Of a stretch of DNA of 64,000 bases, positions 34,735 through 46,088 are shown one piece after another. The position numbers and the translations under genes were made by a program. Source of the DNA: Balamuthia mandrillaris (taxonomy: Eukaryota; Discosea; Longamoebia; Balamuthiidae); assembly GCA_031835245.1 (NCBI GenBank), contig JAVKOQ010000076.1, positions 1-64,000 of the forward strand, read 5' to 3'. How positions within the stretch are numbered: position 1 is the stretch's first letter; every line of letters starts with the position of its first letter. The notes below the pieces were generated by a model. It saw nothing but the letters and a program-made list of their open reading frames with translations. It did not search any database and was not told the DNA's origin.

Positions 34735-34910
34735 AGAAAGGCCAGTTCCTGTGCTGTATCGGTTCTTTGATCATATAACTTTCCTTTTATAATTCACAAG
34801 ATTGATCGCTTTCCTTTTATAGTTCGATTCTGATCTGCACAGATCAACTTTAGATCAAATACTTTCCTTTTATAGTTTGGGTGGTAATTGCACTGTACGG
34901 TGCAGAATAG
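34735..34910. repeat. right-hand copy of the cassette palindromic repeat
   Basis: The phrase ctttccttttatagtt occurs twice (about 34810 and 34864), and a palindrome ttgcactgtacggtgcag lies at 34888-34905. The reverse complement of the phrase appears at about 29357, beside the repeats in gene A, so left and right copies are inverted relative to each other. Confidence 0.65.
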
Positions 34911-35062
34911 TCAACTATTCAAATTTTTAAAGAAATAATTATATTTGTCAAAAAACAAAATTGTTTCCAATAGTATTCAAATGCAGAACCTTTCGATTAA
35001 TTTACTAACATCTTGTCCATTGCACTATTTTTACTTCATTACTTTTTCCCTCAATCATGTTG

Positions 35063-35331
35063 ATAGTTATAGTAAGATATGTACCATAAATGGTGAGATT
35101 AAAAAGAAACACAGTACAAACAAAAAGGAGAATCTCCTTTTGCTTTTCACTTGGATTATATGGCAAAAAAAATTATTTTTCTATTCACAAAAATATTATT
35201 TTTCATTTTGTAAAAAGAATAAAAAAAAAGGTTTTCTTATTTCCAAAATTATTTTTTCCTTCAAAAAAAAATAATAAACACAAAAATAACTATATTTACA
35301 ATATATTCGGTACATATCTTACTATAACTAT
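35063..35331. repeat. foldback element with 22-bp perfect terminal inverted repeats
   Basis: The arms at 35063-35084 and 35310-35331 (starting atagttatagtaagatatg) are exact reverse complements of 22 bp around about 225 bp of A/T-rich sequence. The inside holds gaaacacagtacaaacaaaa and the interrupted palindrome aaaaggaga-a-tctcctttt, nearly identical to the sequence at 25971-26006. It has no coding capacity and resembles a MITE or the end of a larger DNA transposon. Confidence 0.75.
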
Positions 35332-35580
35332 AAAATCAAAATTATATGATAAAATTCGTGGAGCAACTATTCAATGGACACCAACTTGATAACTAAAGGA
35401 AAAGACCTTTATTTAAGTGAAGAAAAGAGAGAAGGGAGAATGGGAAATTATTATGAAAAAGTGATATAACAAAACTTTCAATATAAACATTCAGTTTAAA
35501 ACAAAACTAGAACAAAATAAATAAGGCTCTTTATAAAACAAGTTAACTACAAAGTAAAAAAAGCAATTACAAACAAAAGT

Positions 35581-38500
35581 TTAACAGGTTTGTGTTATGA
35601 GGCAGTTCCAATGCATGCTCAATAGTTGCCATAGAATAACTGAGTCAATAAGTGGTGTATTATGAGAATCTTGACCATTTTCTTCTTGCTCTTCACTGTC
35701 ACTGCTGTCACTGTGTGAAGGACCAGCAATAAAAGGAAAAGAAAAGCAACTAAAAGCTGTGGTAGAAGCTGAAATTATAGCTTGGGGTCTTGATGAAGGA
35801 ATGGGAGCAGAGGAACAAGGGAAGAGAAAAGGTAGGATTTGATATCTGTGAAAAGGTCCAAGCTCTGCAAATGTGAACATGCCTTCCATTTGATTTTTGC
35901 TACTGCTGTCCTTTAGCATAGAAATAAGCACTTTAATGAATTCAGTGGGAAGCTAGTAGATACCATTAGTACAGTGTTTGCTCTGAAAGTTAATATACTG
36001 ACCTGTTGCTTTGAGGCAATATCCTGCAAAAAGTCCTTTTTCAGTACTTGAAAGGCAAAGCCCTTCAGACTAGCATCTTTTGACTTGGTGAATAAAAGCT
36101 TCACTTCTTGTTTCCGTAAGTGCAGTTCATGTTGATAACTCTCAGAAGTAGCAAGTTGAGGCATTGGCTGCTGCAAATCAAAGTGGTCACCATACTTGAC
36201 GAGCAGAGAGAGCAGTCTTCGCTTTATGTCAAATGAGTTAAGGTGATTGATGGCTGATGGCACAAGATTGAGGGCACATGTGAGACCTTGCTTACTACGA
36301 AGTCGCCCAAAGAGGTTAATTGCCTTGATAAGAATTTTGGTGTCTCTACTTTTAAGCAACGAGACCAAAGGATTCAAATGAGCTGTAATAGTCACACAAC
36401 AAGCTTCAGCAAGCAACATAAAGGCCTGAATTTGGTTATCTGGGTCTTCAGCAAACGAATTAAGCAACTTGGTGAGCTTGAATGTGTAGTGAAAGCGAGT
36501 GATGAGCTTAGGGTTGATGCGGAGGATTTTGAGGGCAGCCTTTTTGACCATTGGGATGGTGCTGTTGAGGCTGTTGTTGATAATGGGAGGAAGGATAAAG
36601 TTGTAATACTTGTTCACAAGCAATCGTCTCTGCTTCACCCCTTGCAATTTCTCGTTAACCTGTCTTTGCATGAGGGACAAGTGGACTGCGTTTACTGGCT
36701 GCATAGCAGCTATTTTCCACCCCTCATGTGTAGCCTCCATTGCCCGCAAAAGGTATTGAATATGGTGGAGGCGCTGCTCGTTAATGTCCAGGTCAACCTC
36801 TTTCTTGTGCAGGTGTTGCAGCAGTAAGCCTGTGGCCAGAAGACACGCTTTGCAGAGTGAACCTTCCTCATTTCGCTCATTGGACAGAATGTCCATGATA
36901 TCGTGAACAAAGAGGATCAATGTTTGAGGGCCTAACTTCATAAGAACACCTAGAGCCTCTTCTCTGACAAAAGCGTCGTCATCCGAATCAGATTCCTCAA
37001 AATCGGATAAGTATAGCTCTTCCTCAAAGGACTGGTCGCCAGAAAGAGAAGGAGTCCCAGAACTGTGGTGAGGCCTCTTGGCAACGTCCTCGGTACCTAT
37101 TGAAGAGAGGGAGAGGAGGCAAAGAGGAGAGTGTGAGAGAGCGCGAGAGCGAGACTAAACGTAGATGAAGAAATGTGAAAATTCAAGTACCTCTCAGCAA
37201 TGCCCCTAGTTGCGCTATATGTTCTTCGTCAAAGGGGAGGTATGACGCTAATACTTTCAACTGATGAGCCGCAGTTTCTCGGAGACAAGAATTCTCGCTT
37301 TTAAGGAACTCTATGAAACATGGTATATAAGAGAGGGAACGCCGCCCAAAGGATGCAAGCGCTTCTAGCACAACAATCCTTAAGTGGCTTTTGGCGTTAA
37401 GAAGGCTGGCCACAGTAGCCAGCCCTTCATCTGATATATTCTCCCTAAGAAAGCATAATGCACGGATAGTTGATTCTTGAACCGCATCGTTTCCCTCTCC
37501 GTCCATGTTGCTTTCTTCCCGTAGGATTTGCAGAAGAAAGTGCTCGATTCGTTTTTGCCAGCCTGCAAATAGTGGTTGTTTGGTGGATCGTTGTGGTAAG
37601 GTTGGCACGACTGCTGTTGTCTGACAAAACATGCCAAGAGCAGTTACGGCTGTGGCTCGAATGGTAAAGAGAGGAGACTTGAGCAAAGAGCAAAGGGCAA
37701 TGATATGCTCGTCTTCCAGTCTGATGTTCATGCCTATGGTATTGCCGTAGTTATTTAGTTTGTGGTGGTGGTAGTGCCGAGCAGTGTTGTTGAGAAGTAG
37801 GTTAAGGAGGCTTGTTGCTTCCATCCGAAATGTTGGATCCGTTTCGCTTAACATAATGAGCGTTCTATTTAACATCTGCTCTACTGCATCCTTCCAATCG
37901 ATTGAAGGGTGATGAGGAGTAAATTTGCTTGGTTGAAGAGGTCCTGTGGCTGTAGCATTTTTGCGGTAATGTGATATGATTAACGGCGCCTCTTCTCTCT
38001 CTTTGTCATTGAGTACAAACAGTAGCCTTAAGCAAGAAAGTATAACCCAAGCAGACCTGTGGGAAAGCAGTTTTGCGCATCGTCTTGCCAGCTCTGCGCG
38101 AGCAGTAAGCAGGGCATTGATGATGTTCTTCTTGCTGTCACCACAACTAGTTTCTGCTGCCGCTTCTGTTTCTTCTTGTTCATCTCCTTCTACCTCTTCC
38201 TCTGTCAGCTGTTGTGACAAAGGACGAACATGGGTGATGTGTTGCGTCAACTGATTCGTTGCTACTACGTTTAACTTCTCGATAATCGCTTCTCTGAGGA
38301 TAAGGTTTCCACTATCACGGTCATGCTTTTCCAGTAGGTCCAAAAGCAAGAAGAGATAGTTCAGGTGTGTATTGCAGGTGTGAGGGAAGAGATGCTCTTC
38401 CATCGACAGGGAGAAGCGAGAGGGCAAGGACTTGAGTATGAGAAGTTGCAGATCTATGCTCAACTGTAGGGAGTTGTGGGATTGAAGTGCGGTATCTAAG

Positions 38501-41500
38501 GTGCGAGGTTTTGTGTTTGACTTGTTTGCTTCCGTTTGCATCGACGATGTTGTTGAAAGAGGCAGCTGCAGCAACCAAGATGAGAGCAAGGAAAACTTAT
38601 GCTCAGAACTATGGCTGAGCAAATGGTCTGGTATGAGGCGCAGAAGTGGAAGGATTTCCTTGATAACAAAGTCGTTTAGCCCTTCAACAAAGTCACCTTT
38701 TGAACCTCCTTCTCTTCTACCAGCTACGTCAAATGGTGCCATCATCAGCTTCTGCAGTACAAGCAAGCCATTATTTTTTGTTTCTGGGCAATTTTTGCTT
38801 GTTTTTTCTCGTTCATCTCCTTCTCCACTGTAATGGTCTTGGCGTAGACCCTCCTGCTCCTCGCTCATCTTCAGCAACAAGACAGCAGAGATGCGGGACA
38901 TGAACGTTGGTTTACACTGTAGCAGTTCCATCATCGAGGCGGCGTCAGGACATGCAGCCGCTTCCTCGCCAAAGGCATGAAAGGCCACCGACACAAAGGC
39001 TCGTACAAATGGGCGTTCCTCGTTGGTCTTGCCGAAGATAGGCGGTGATGAGGTGGTACGACGATCGACATCTTTAAGCCGCTTGAGCAAAGCTGGAGGG
39101 TAAGATGGTTGATAGGCCTGGCTAAGCATAGCCAAGACCTGACAGGAGGCCACACGTTCTGGGTCTGTTCTTTGGCGGGTTGGCAACAGGGTGTCACCAA
39201 GAGTTCCCAGCACTGTGAAGACCAGCAGGCGTAGACCGGCATCTTCACTGCCTACCCATCGTAACAGCCACTCGTAGAGATCGAACATCTTCATCATTTT
39301 TAGCGCGGAGTTCATCAACTGCTTCCATTCAAAGCTCTCAAAAACGTAGCTTAATGGCATGACTGTGCAGTGAGTGACAGCAGAAGTACCAGTGGGAGGC
39401 GGGGAGAGCCGCAACAATTGTTTGAGAAAAAATTCTCGTTGCTTGGTTCCTAGTTGGAGCAATGAGAGTTTGCCAAGCTCCTTCATTATCAGCGTGGCTT
39501 CTCTTTGCACGCCACAATCCGAGTCCTTCAGCAAGTCGATGATGAGGTGGATGATGTTGAAGTTGTTGATGTTTTCCAGGTCAGGAGAGCTTTTTCGTAG
39601 GTTTATTTGCCACAGCAAGTGAATAAGGCTCCTCCGTATTCTGATGGAGTGTTTTTCCGACTCCGCTGCTTGTGGTTTGCGCTTGGGGTCGGAACCTTGT
39701 GTTGGCGGCAGCGGCTTGGCGTTTCGCACACTTCCAAGGTTGCTACTGTGTTGTCTGGCCTTATCTCGTTTCTTTTCTTCCTCAAAGAGAGCGATAAGCT
39801 GGGATATTTTTGCCTCGTCTAGGAAATTTTCGGGCAGGAATTTGAGTAGAATGGGAACTACAAAGAGATCCAGGTTGTTCTGGTGGGAATATTTCAGCAC
39901 AGAGATGCATTTGGTGATGACCTTGTTTACCATCTTGCTGCCAAGGCAGTAGTTCAACTGTAGATAGACAGGATAGGATTGAAGATGCATAAGACTTGTC
40001 TCTGATTGCAATACTAATTCCCAAAATGTACTGCCAAGCTGCGTCACATCTTTGAGGGGGAGCGTAGCGGCCGTAGCCCCTTCTTCCTCCTTCTCTACAT
40101 GTCCTGTTTGACTTCTATCGCCACTAACATCGTCATCGTGGAGATCAAGTGCTGCAACGCCCATGCTAGCTTGAAGGAGGCAGCCCTCACATGCCTTGGC
40201 TCTCAGCAGCAGCGAGAACCTTACTTGACCAAGATCGTGCGGATCCGTTCCACAGGCTCGAAGCAAGTCCAACCACGTCTGGTAAAAGCCACAGCTGACA
40301 TGACTCGTGGATTTGGGCGAGGAGGGAGAGGGGCCGGATTGTGTTGTGGGACTAGAAGTGAGGGTTGGTGGTGAAGCTGCATCTTCTTCATGATCTACCG
40401 TTCCATCTGTTGCTAGCTGCTGGTGCTGTACCTGCGCACTGCTCACGCATTCATGGTATAGCCGTATAGGATGTTGAAGTATTCGCTCTGCCATCCACGG
40501 CATTCCTTTGCTGTAAGACAAGAACAACCATACCGCATCCCACCACCAATGGCTTATATATCTTTGTTGCGAATCCTTCGACAACCCCCACCACCATCTC
40601 TCGTCGTCAACGTGTCTGTCTGATGGTAGTTTTAGCTCATTAGCAAGTTGGTAGCACTCATTGCTGCTGCTAGAAAGGAGGATAAATATCCGAGAAGCTA
40701 AGCGTTCGTCCCGCAGAAACTCGGCCACTAAGAACTGGTGAAACAGAGTCTCCTTGAAGGATAATACTTCCAGCGATGGTCTCTGCTCTGGCAGGTGTGC
40801 ATCTTGTCCGTGGTGGTCGCTCAGTGGAACTTCCTCTCCTTCCTCAGCTCGTGGTGTACATGCAGAACGTCCTACACGCATTCCACTGCATAAGCTTTGC
40901 GGGAGTACGTCTAATAACTCATCTAATAGTTGAGAACCGTTGTGTACCGACAAAGAGCTATGAGGCAAGGCTTCTATTAGAATCTGCAACGAGTCGATGA
41001 GAAAACGTCGTTGTAGTGATGTCCGATGCACCCCCTTCGTTCGGCGTTCATCCTCCCAAAGAAAAATGAGAAACGCGAATATGCAGAGCCATTGCTTCCA
41101 GTCGCGGAAAACTTGTGCTTTCGTCTCTAAACCGCAACTTGATGGAGTTCTATCTTCAATCGCCTGCCGTTCAGTTTGCACCCGAAGATTGTGGAAGAGG
41201 TGGTCGTGCACGATGTCATCCAGCAAGTGCTGATAAAACTCGAACAGAGTCTGGGCAATATCGCCCATTCCTTCTCCTCCTGAGTGGATGGGGGCTTGTT
41301 TCTCTTCACTTGACCGCGAGACGCCTCGCATAGCGCATTCTCTTGCTAGTAGATAGAGTTGTAAGGGTGTGAAGGATGTGGTGGTTGGGGCAAAGGGTGA
41401 AGGTAGCTGTGGTGGCGTGCAAGCCACGCGCGCTGAAGGAGAGGGGGGAGGTGGATCAGGAAGCAGCCTTAGTTTCTTGTTGTAAACCAGCTTCCAAAGA

Positions 41501-43497
41501 GATGAAGAATAGACTCCCCAATGGGATAGTAGCTGACGAATAAACATGTTTTCGTCATAGTCGCTCTCAAAGTTTTGCAACTTGACAACTCGCCATTGGA
41601 TTAATTGTCCAAGGCCACTGTTTGCCCATTGGGAAAGGCTTTTGTTGGTCATCGCCCCAAATGCAGCCGCCATCTTCTCTTCTTTGCGAAGGCGCATATC
41701 TTTCAATTCGGAAATAAACTTAAGCGAGGCAGAGAGATCTCCTTGGTTTTGGTGAAGTTGTGGCTGCGGTTGTGGCGGGTGCCCTTGTTGTGGCAGCTGT
41801 GACGGCAGTTGTAGCTGAGGTGGTTCCTGTTCTCGCTCATTTTCCGTCTGCTTTTGTTTTTCCAAACTCGTATTACTGGTGTTCTCCAAATCTGTGCTGG
41901 AAGATGAGGGTGGCTCTTCAAAACAAAGAAGGCGTTTAAGGGTATCATAGCGACAAGCTGCTAATACGGTGTGTAGCCTGCCTTCGTCACGCAGGCTGTA
42001 CTTTAACTTTTTCCCAAAACTTCGCAATCTCAGTAATAACTTGGTATCCGGGCTTACGGCGGCAACCCGTACGTTGCGCTCGAACTCTCGCAGCAGTTTA
42101 GCGGATTGGGTCTTCTGCACTTGCACCTCCTCTAGCACCCCGTGTTTTTCTGTTCTCGAATCCATACTCCACACAAATCTGTGTCCTTCATTTTCTTGCT
42201 TGGCCTCTTTTTCGTGTCCTCCTCCTGCTTCTTCATCATCATCTTCTTCTTCTGCTTCTTCTTCTTCTTCTTCTTCTTCTTCTTCTTCTGCTTCTTCTTC
42301 TTCTTCTTCTTCTGCTTCTTCTCTTATCTGTTCTTGGCATCGTTTACTTTGCAGCGACTGATGTGTCTTTGGCTGCTGTTCATGGCAGTGAGGCTGCTGC
42401 AGTTGTACAGAACAAGAAGATGGGGGTACTGGATCTCTTCCTGTTTTCAACAGCCCACAGAGTAGGGGGTGAAGAAAATTCAAGGGTACCTCCTCCAAAC
42501 CGTCGAGCAATAGAATAAAGGGCAGGCTTGTATCCGCTAGTAAGCTTCGCAGTGCTTTCTTAAAGAAGTCTTCGTTGTCCGTCATTTTCTCGAATTCTCC
42601 TCCTCGATTCATTTTTGCGGGCTTGAGAGAGCTCCAGGTCTGTGCTGCAGCCTCGATTAAGGCCTCCATCTCCAGCGTAAGTTCTCCTAGCTCGTGCTGA
42701 TTGGGCTTCTGCGTGTCCTCTTTTGCTTCCTCCTCTTTATTCGTCACCTCCTTTTTCGTTTGGTTGTATTGCCGCCAAAGTTGCTGTGAGGCAAGTGAAG
42801 CTTTCCTGGTTAAGGCCCGGTCTAACGAAGAGATAAGGAAGTGACAATCTACGTAAAGGCAGAAACGAAGGGAAGCGGCCGGTAAGCCTCTCAACAAATT
42901 GCAGGGCATGCGTAACCCTTCTTCTTGGCTTGAAGGCGCAGGCCCTGCCGCAGGTTTGTCAAAAGTAGTGGCAACAGTAGGTGTAGGGAAGAAAGTGTTG
43001 AGGGTCTTCCATAAATAGTGAAACAGCGTGGTCTTGCCTTGTCCTTCGTTAGCTACTACAAGCGAATAACAAGCCTCTTCTTCCTTGGAGTTAACTCCAG
43101 GCGCGAAGGTGCCTGGTGTAACACCAGCTCCACAGTGCATCACCAGTTGCCCGAGGGAGAGTTCTAGCTCTTCTTCGTCAGGAGACCACCCACCGTCCAG
43201 CTTCCCCGAGCTCCTGTCCTTCAAGTAGGTCAGCTGACCTCGGCTCATTGCTCTGAGTCGGAAGTACTCTCTGCTTTGTTCCAGCGGCAGGCTAGCGGGA
43301 AGCCTCCCTCCCACGCACCGAAGAGAGCAGGCGGAGCCGCATTGGCATGAACAAGATGAGGACGCCCTCGCCTCGCCAGAAGGGTTTGTGGGGGAGTCCC
43401 TCGGCAGCTGCTGAAGTAATCGGTGAATAGCTCGCTGATAGGATTGGAGGAGTGGCTGAAGAGACAAATGGCCATCGCTTTGGTGCATAAAGCTCAT
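35581..43497 (-). CDS. giant NACHT - HEAT-repeat protein (STAND-type NTPase), 2590 residues
   Basis: Three exons (37191-43497, 36003-37096, 35581-35952) sum to 7773 nt, an exact multiple of three, with GT-AG edges and continuous HEAT repeats across joints. The start is the ATG at 43497 (MSFMHQSDGHLSLQ); an open upstream extension is read from a GA repeat and is unlikely to be translated. The NACHT module has Walker A VVANEGQGKTTLFHYL (about residue 148), a strand LRFCLYVDCHFLIS, and Walker B PFILLLDGLEEVPLNF (about 325), with the acidic pattern of NACHT/NLR proteins. A Glu-rich tract at 42230-42320 follows. From about residue 700 on the protein is alpha-solenoid, with many HEAT-like units (LLRLIPDHLLSHSSEHKFSL, RATAVTALGMFCQTT). 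No N-terminal death, TIR or kinase domain is seen. STAND NTPases act as ligand-triggered switches in immunity and cell death; the partner here is unknown. Confidence 0.85.
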
Positions 43498-43940
43498 GGT
43501 GTACGCAGCCCCGTGCCCCCAGCGCCACCTCCACCTCCACTGCCACCAACGATGAGAGAGAGAGAGAGAGAGAGAGAAAGGCAAGCTGGCTCTCCTCCTT
43601 TCTCCGTTGTTTTGGTGGTGAGCGGATCTAGCGTTTTTTGCTAAGGGGGAGGGATACCGGGAGGCAACACACGTCATATTTTAACGTGGATGAGGTCACT
43701 CGATAACAGGCACAGGCAGGGAAGGAGCTCCTCCTCTGCTCTCTCTCTGCCCAAGGGGTGGCCACCTCTGTTTTCGGCAGCAGCCGCCTCAGCGCTGGTG
43801 GCGGCGGCGCAGAGGACGAGACGGTCTCTTCCCCCACCAACCACTAGCAGAAACCAATCGGAGGAGTAGCATTGCCTCTCCCCTCCCCTTGTCACCCTTT
43901 CCTCTGCTCTCCTCTCGGGTGTCTTGCCTTTCTATCAGCC
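43498..43940. promoter_or_regulatory. shared divergent promoter region with GA repeat
   Basis: About 440 bp separate the start codons of the NACHT-HEAT gene and the two-span membrane protein. A (GA)n tract of about 11 units lies at 43554-43577, in the probable leader of the NACHT-HEAT gene. No core promoter box is obvious. Confidence 0.45.
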
Positions 43941-44447
43941 ATGGCGGCGGCCAGTGACTCAGACATATTCGAATGCTTTTACATCAAACTGCTTTTGGAA
44001 GAAGATTCCGAGTTGGAAAAGAAGAACCACCGTACCACCTCGACTTCATTTTTATTGAGCCAAGAGCCAGCAGGTGTCTCTCTTCTCAAACAGCTGTTCA
44101 TCTACGCCTATGTCGTGCTGACCACCTTGGTGCTGCCTGTTGCCAGCCTCTTGGGTGGCATCTACCTTCTTATGCAAGCTGACCACAACCCTGCAACAGG
44201 GCTGTGCCTCCTCTTCTTGGGCCTGTTGTGGGTGGCCATCTGGGCCATCTACTTGCCCTACAAGTACAACCGCAGAAAACGCATTTACATGGCCCTACAA
44301 CAACGTTGGGAAGAGGAGCCTCAAGGCATGTCCTCTCTCCGCGATGAACAATACGATACAGAAGAAGAGAGGGAGGAAGACGTAGAGCGAGGCGGCGACA
44401 AGCAGAAGGCAGAGAACAAGGCCAGACAAAAGAAGCGAATCGATTAA
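43941..44447 (+). CDS. small membrane protein with two transmembrane segments
   Basis: The 168-residue single-exon frame starts at 43941, MAAASDSDIFECFYIKLL. Two hydrophobic segments stand close together: LFIYAYVVLTTLVLPVASLL (about residues 53-75) and GLCLLFLGLLWVAIWAIYLP (about 88-107). A short loop lies between them, and a basic patch (YKYNRRKRIYM) follows the second, so both ends probably face the cytosol. The C-terminus is very acidic then Lys-rich (EEEREEDVERGGDKQKAENK). No family is recognised. Confidence 0.65.
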   Translation: MAAASDSDIFECFYIKLLLEEDSELEKKNHRTTSTSFLLSQEPAGVSLLKQLFIYAYVVLTTLVLPVASLLGGIYLLMQADHNPATGLCLLFLGLLWVAIWAIYLPYKYNRRKRIYMALQQRWEEEPQGMSSLRDEQYDTEEEREEDVERGGDKQKAENKARQKKRID

Positions 44448-44619
44448 ACCTAGACGACTCGTTCTAAAAAGCCCTGGGCTTTCACCCCCATTCTACCTTC
44501 CCTTCCTCCTCCCGCGTCTAGACTCTCTTGCTCGCCTTGTGCCTATCCTTATGTTTTTTCCCCCTCTTTGTTTATTTATTTTTTGCTCTACAAACAACAA
44601 CCCATCGCTGCTTGCCAGC

Positions 44620-44666
<47 letters not shown>

Positions 44667-44858
44667 CGGTTACGTCTTTGAAACAGTGGGCTTTAGGTGA
44701 TGGGCGCTTTGTGCAAAGCGGTCAAATAGGGTTCGGTACTCTGAATGAACCCATACCCCAAAGTGGGGCCTCACGTCTATTGCTGATAAGTTCTTTTGGG
44801 CATCCAACCAGCATTAAAATACCAATGATTCCCCAAGCATAATTACAAAGACAGGGAG
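44448..44858. other. intergenic region between convergent genes, with (GA)n
   Basis: About 18 GA units lie at 44624-44663. The remainder (44664-44858) is mixed sequence with no RNA gene or frame I can support. It should hold both terminators. Confidence 0.5.
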
Positions 44859-46038
44859 TTAGCAAACAGAGCAGCACCAAGGCGAGGAGAAGAAAGGGAG
44901 AAGTACGGGGTAGATATGGGAGGGACCAGCAGCACCAAGGGCGGGACCCTGTTCCAACAAACGAAATGCAGTCCGAAGGATGGCGTCATCAGCGTTGTAG
45001 TAGAGAAAGGTGTGCTCAGTGGCTATGGAAGAGAGGAGAATGTCCTTCACTTTTTCTTCATAGAGAGCGGGTGCACAGAGATGGATTTCGTTTGGGCGAT
45101 GGTGCACTTTCAAGAATTTAACAGCCTCCACCAACAACTTACAGCCTAATGAATGGGCAACCACTCTCACGCGCTGATATTTTTGCTTCAAGTGTTGCAG
45201 CTTGGCAGCCAAAACGTGGGCGTGCTCCTCGCAGTTTTTCATGGCCTCCCTATATTGGAAGTAAAGTTGACCTGCGAGGGTGGCTAGTGGTCAGAACAAT
45301 CTGGTTGGTTTGCACAAAAGAGCAAGGCTGAGGCTTGTCATGGGGCAGGAGAGGAGAGGAGAGGAGAGGAGAGGAGAGGAGAGGAGAGGAGAGGAGAGGA
45401 GAGGAGGAGAGGAGAGGAGAGGAGAGGAGAGGAGAGAGGAGAGGAGAGGAGAGGGGAGGGAGAGAGAGGAGAGGGAGAGGGAGAGAAGAGGAGAGGAGAG
45501 GGAGAGAGAGGGGGAGGAGAGAGAGAGAGGAGAGGAGAGAGAGAGGGAGAGGAGAGGGAGAGGGAGAGAGAGGAGAGGAGAGGAGAGGGAGAGGAGAGGG
45601 AGAGGAGAGGAGAGGGAGAGGAGGAGGAGAGGAGAGGAGAGGAGAGGAGAGGAGAGGGAGAGGAGAGGAGAGGAGAGGAGAGGAGAGGAGAGGAGAGGAG
45701 AGGAGAGGAGAGGAGAGGAGAGGAGAGGAGAGGAGAGGAGGAGAAGGAGTGGTGAAGAACGGGAGGACAATGTGAACCTGCCATAATTGCCAGCTCTTGA
45801 ACAGAAACAAGGGCCACAGTATGCAGGGACGGGATGAAGCGCAGCTGCCGTATGTTGTTGAGAACGTACCAGGCAGCGTTGATGATGGTTGCCGTTGGGA
45901 TGGGAAGATCATAGGCCGAGAGTAGGCTACCAGACTGCCATTGATAGCCATAAGCTCGATTGCCCCAGCCATATTTCAGGTGAAGTTTTTTGTGGCACTC
46001 TAACCACTTTACTCCAAGAAACTTGAGCTTCACAAGGG

Positions 46039-46088
<50 letters not shown>

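Noticed and set aside
35913-36941. Treating the HEAT segment at 36 kb as a separate gene
   Set aside because: Exon lengths and phases join it exactly to the upstream NACHT-HEAT exon, and the HEAT pattern is continuous.
43497-43677. 60-residue N-terminal extension of the NACHT-HEAT frame
   Set aside because: It is translated from a GA microsatellite and Trp/Arg repeats; the ATG at 43497 is a more credible start.
44664-44858. Possible tRNA or small RNA gene after the GA repeat
   Set aside because: No cloverleaf with the right arm lengths and no A/B box pair could be drawn by eye.
45280-45972. Several long frames of Arg/Glu/Gly or Leu/Ser/Pro across the GAGGA satellite
   Set aside because: A repeat without stop codons gives open frames on both strands; splice signals place it inside an intron.
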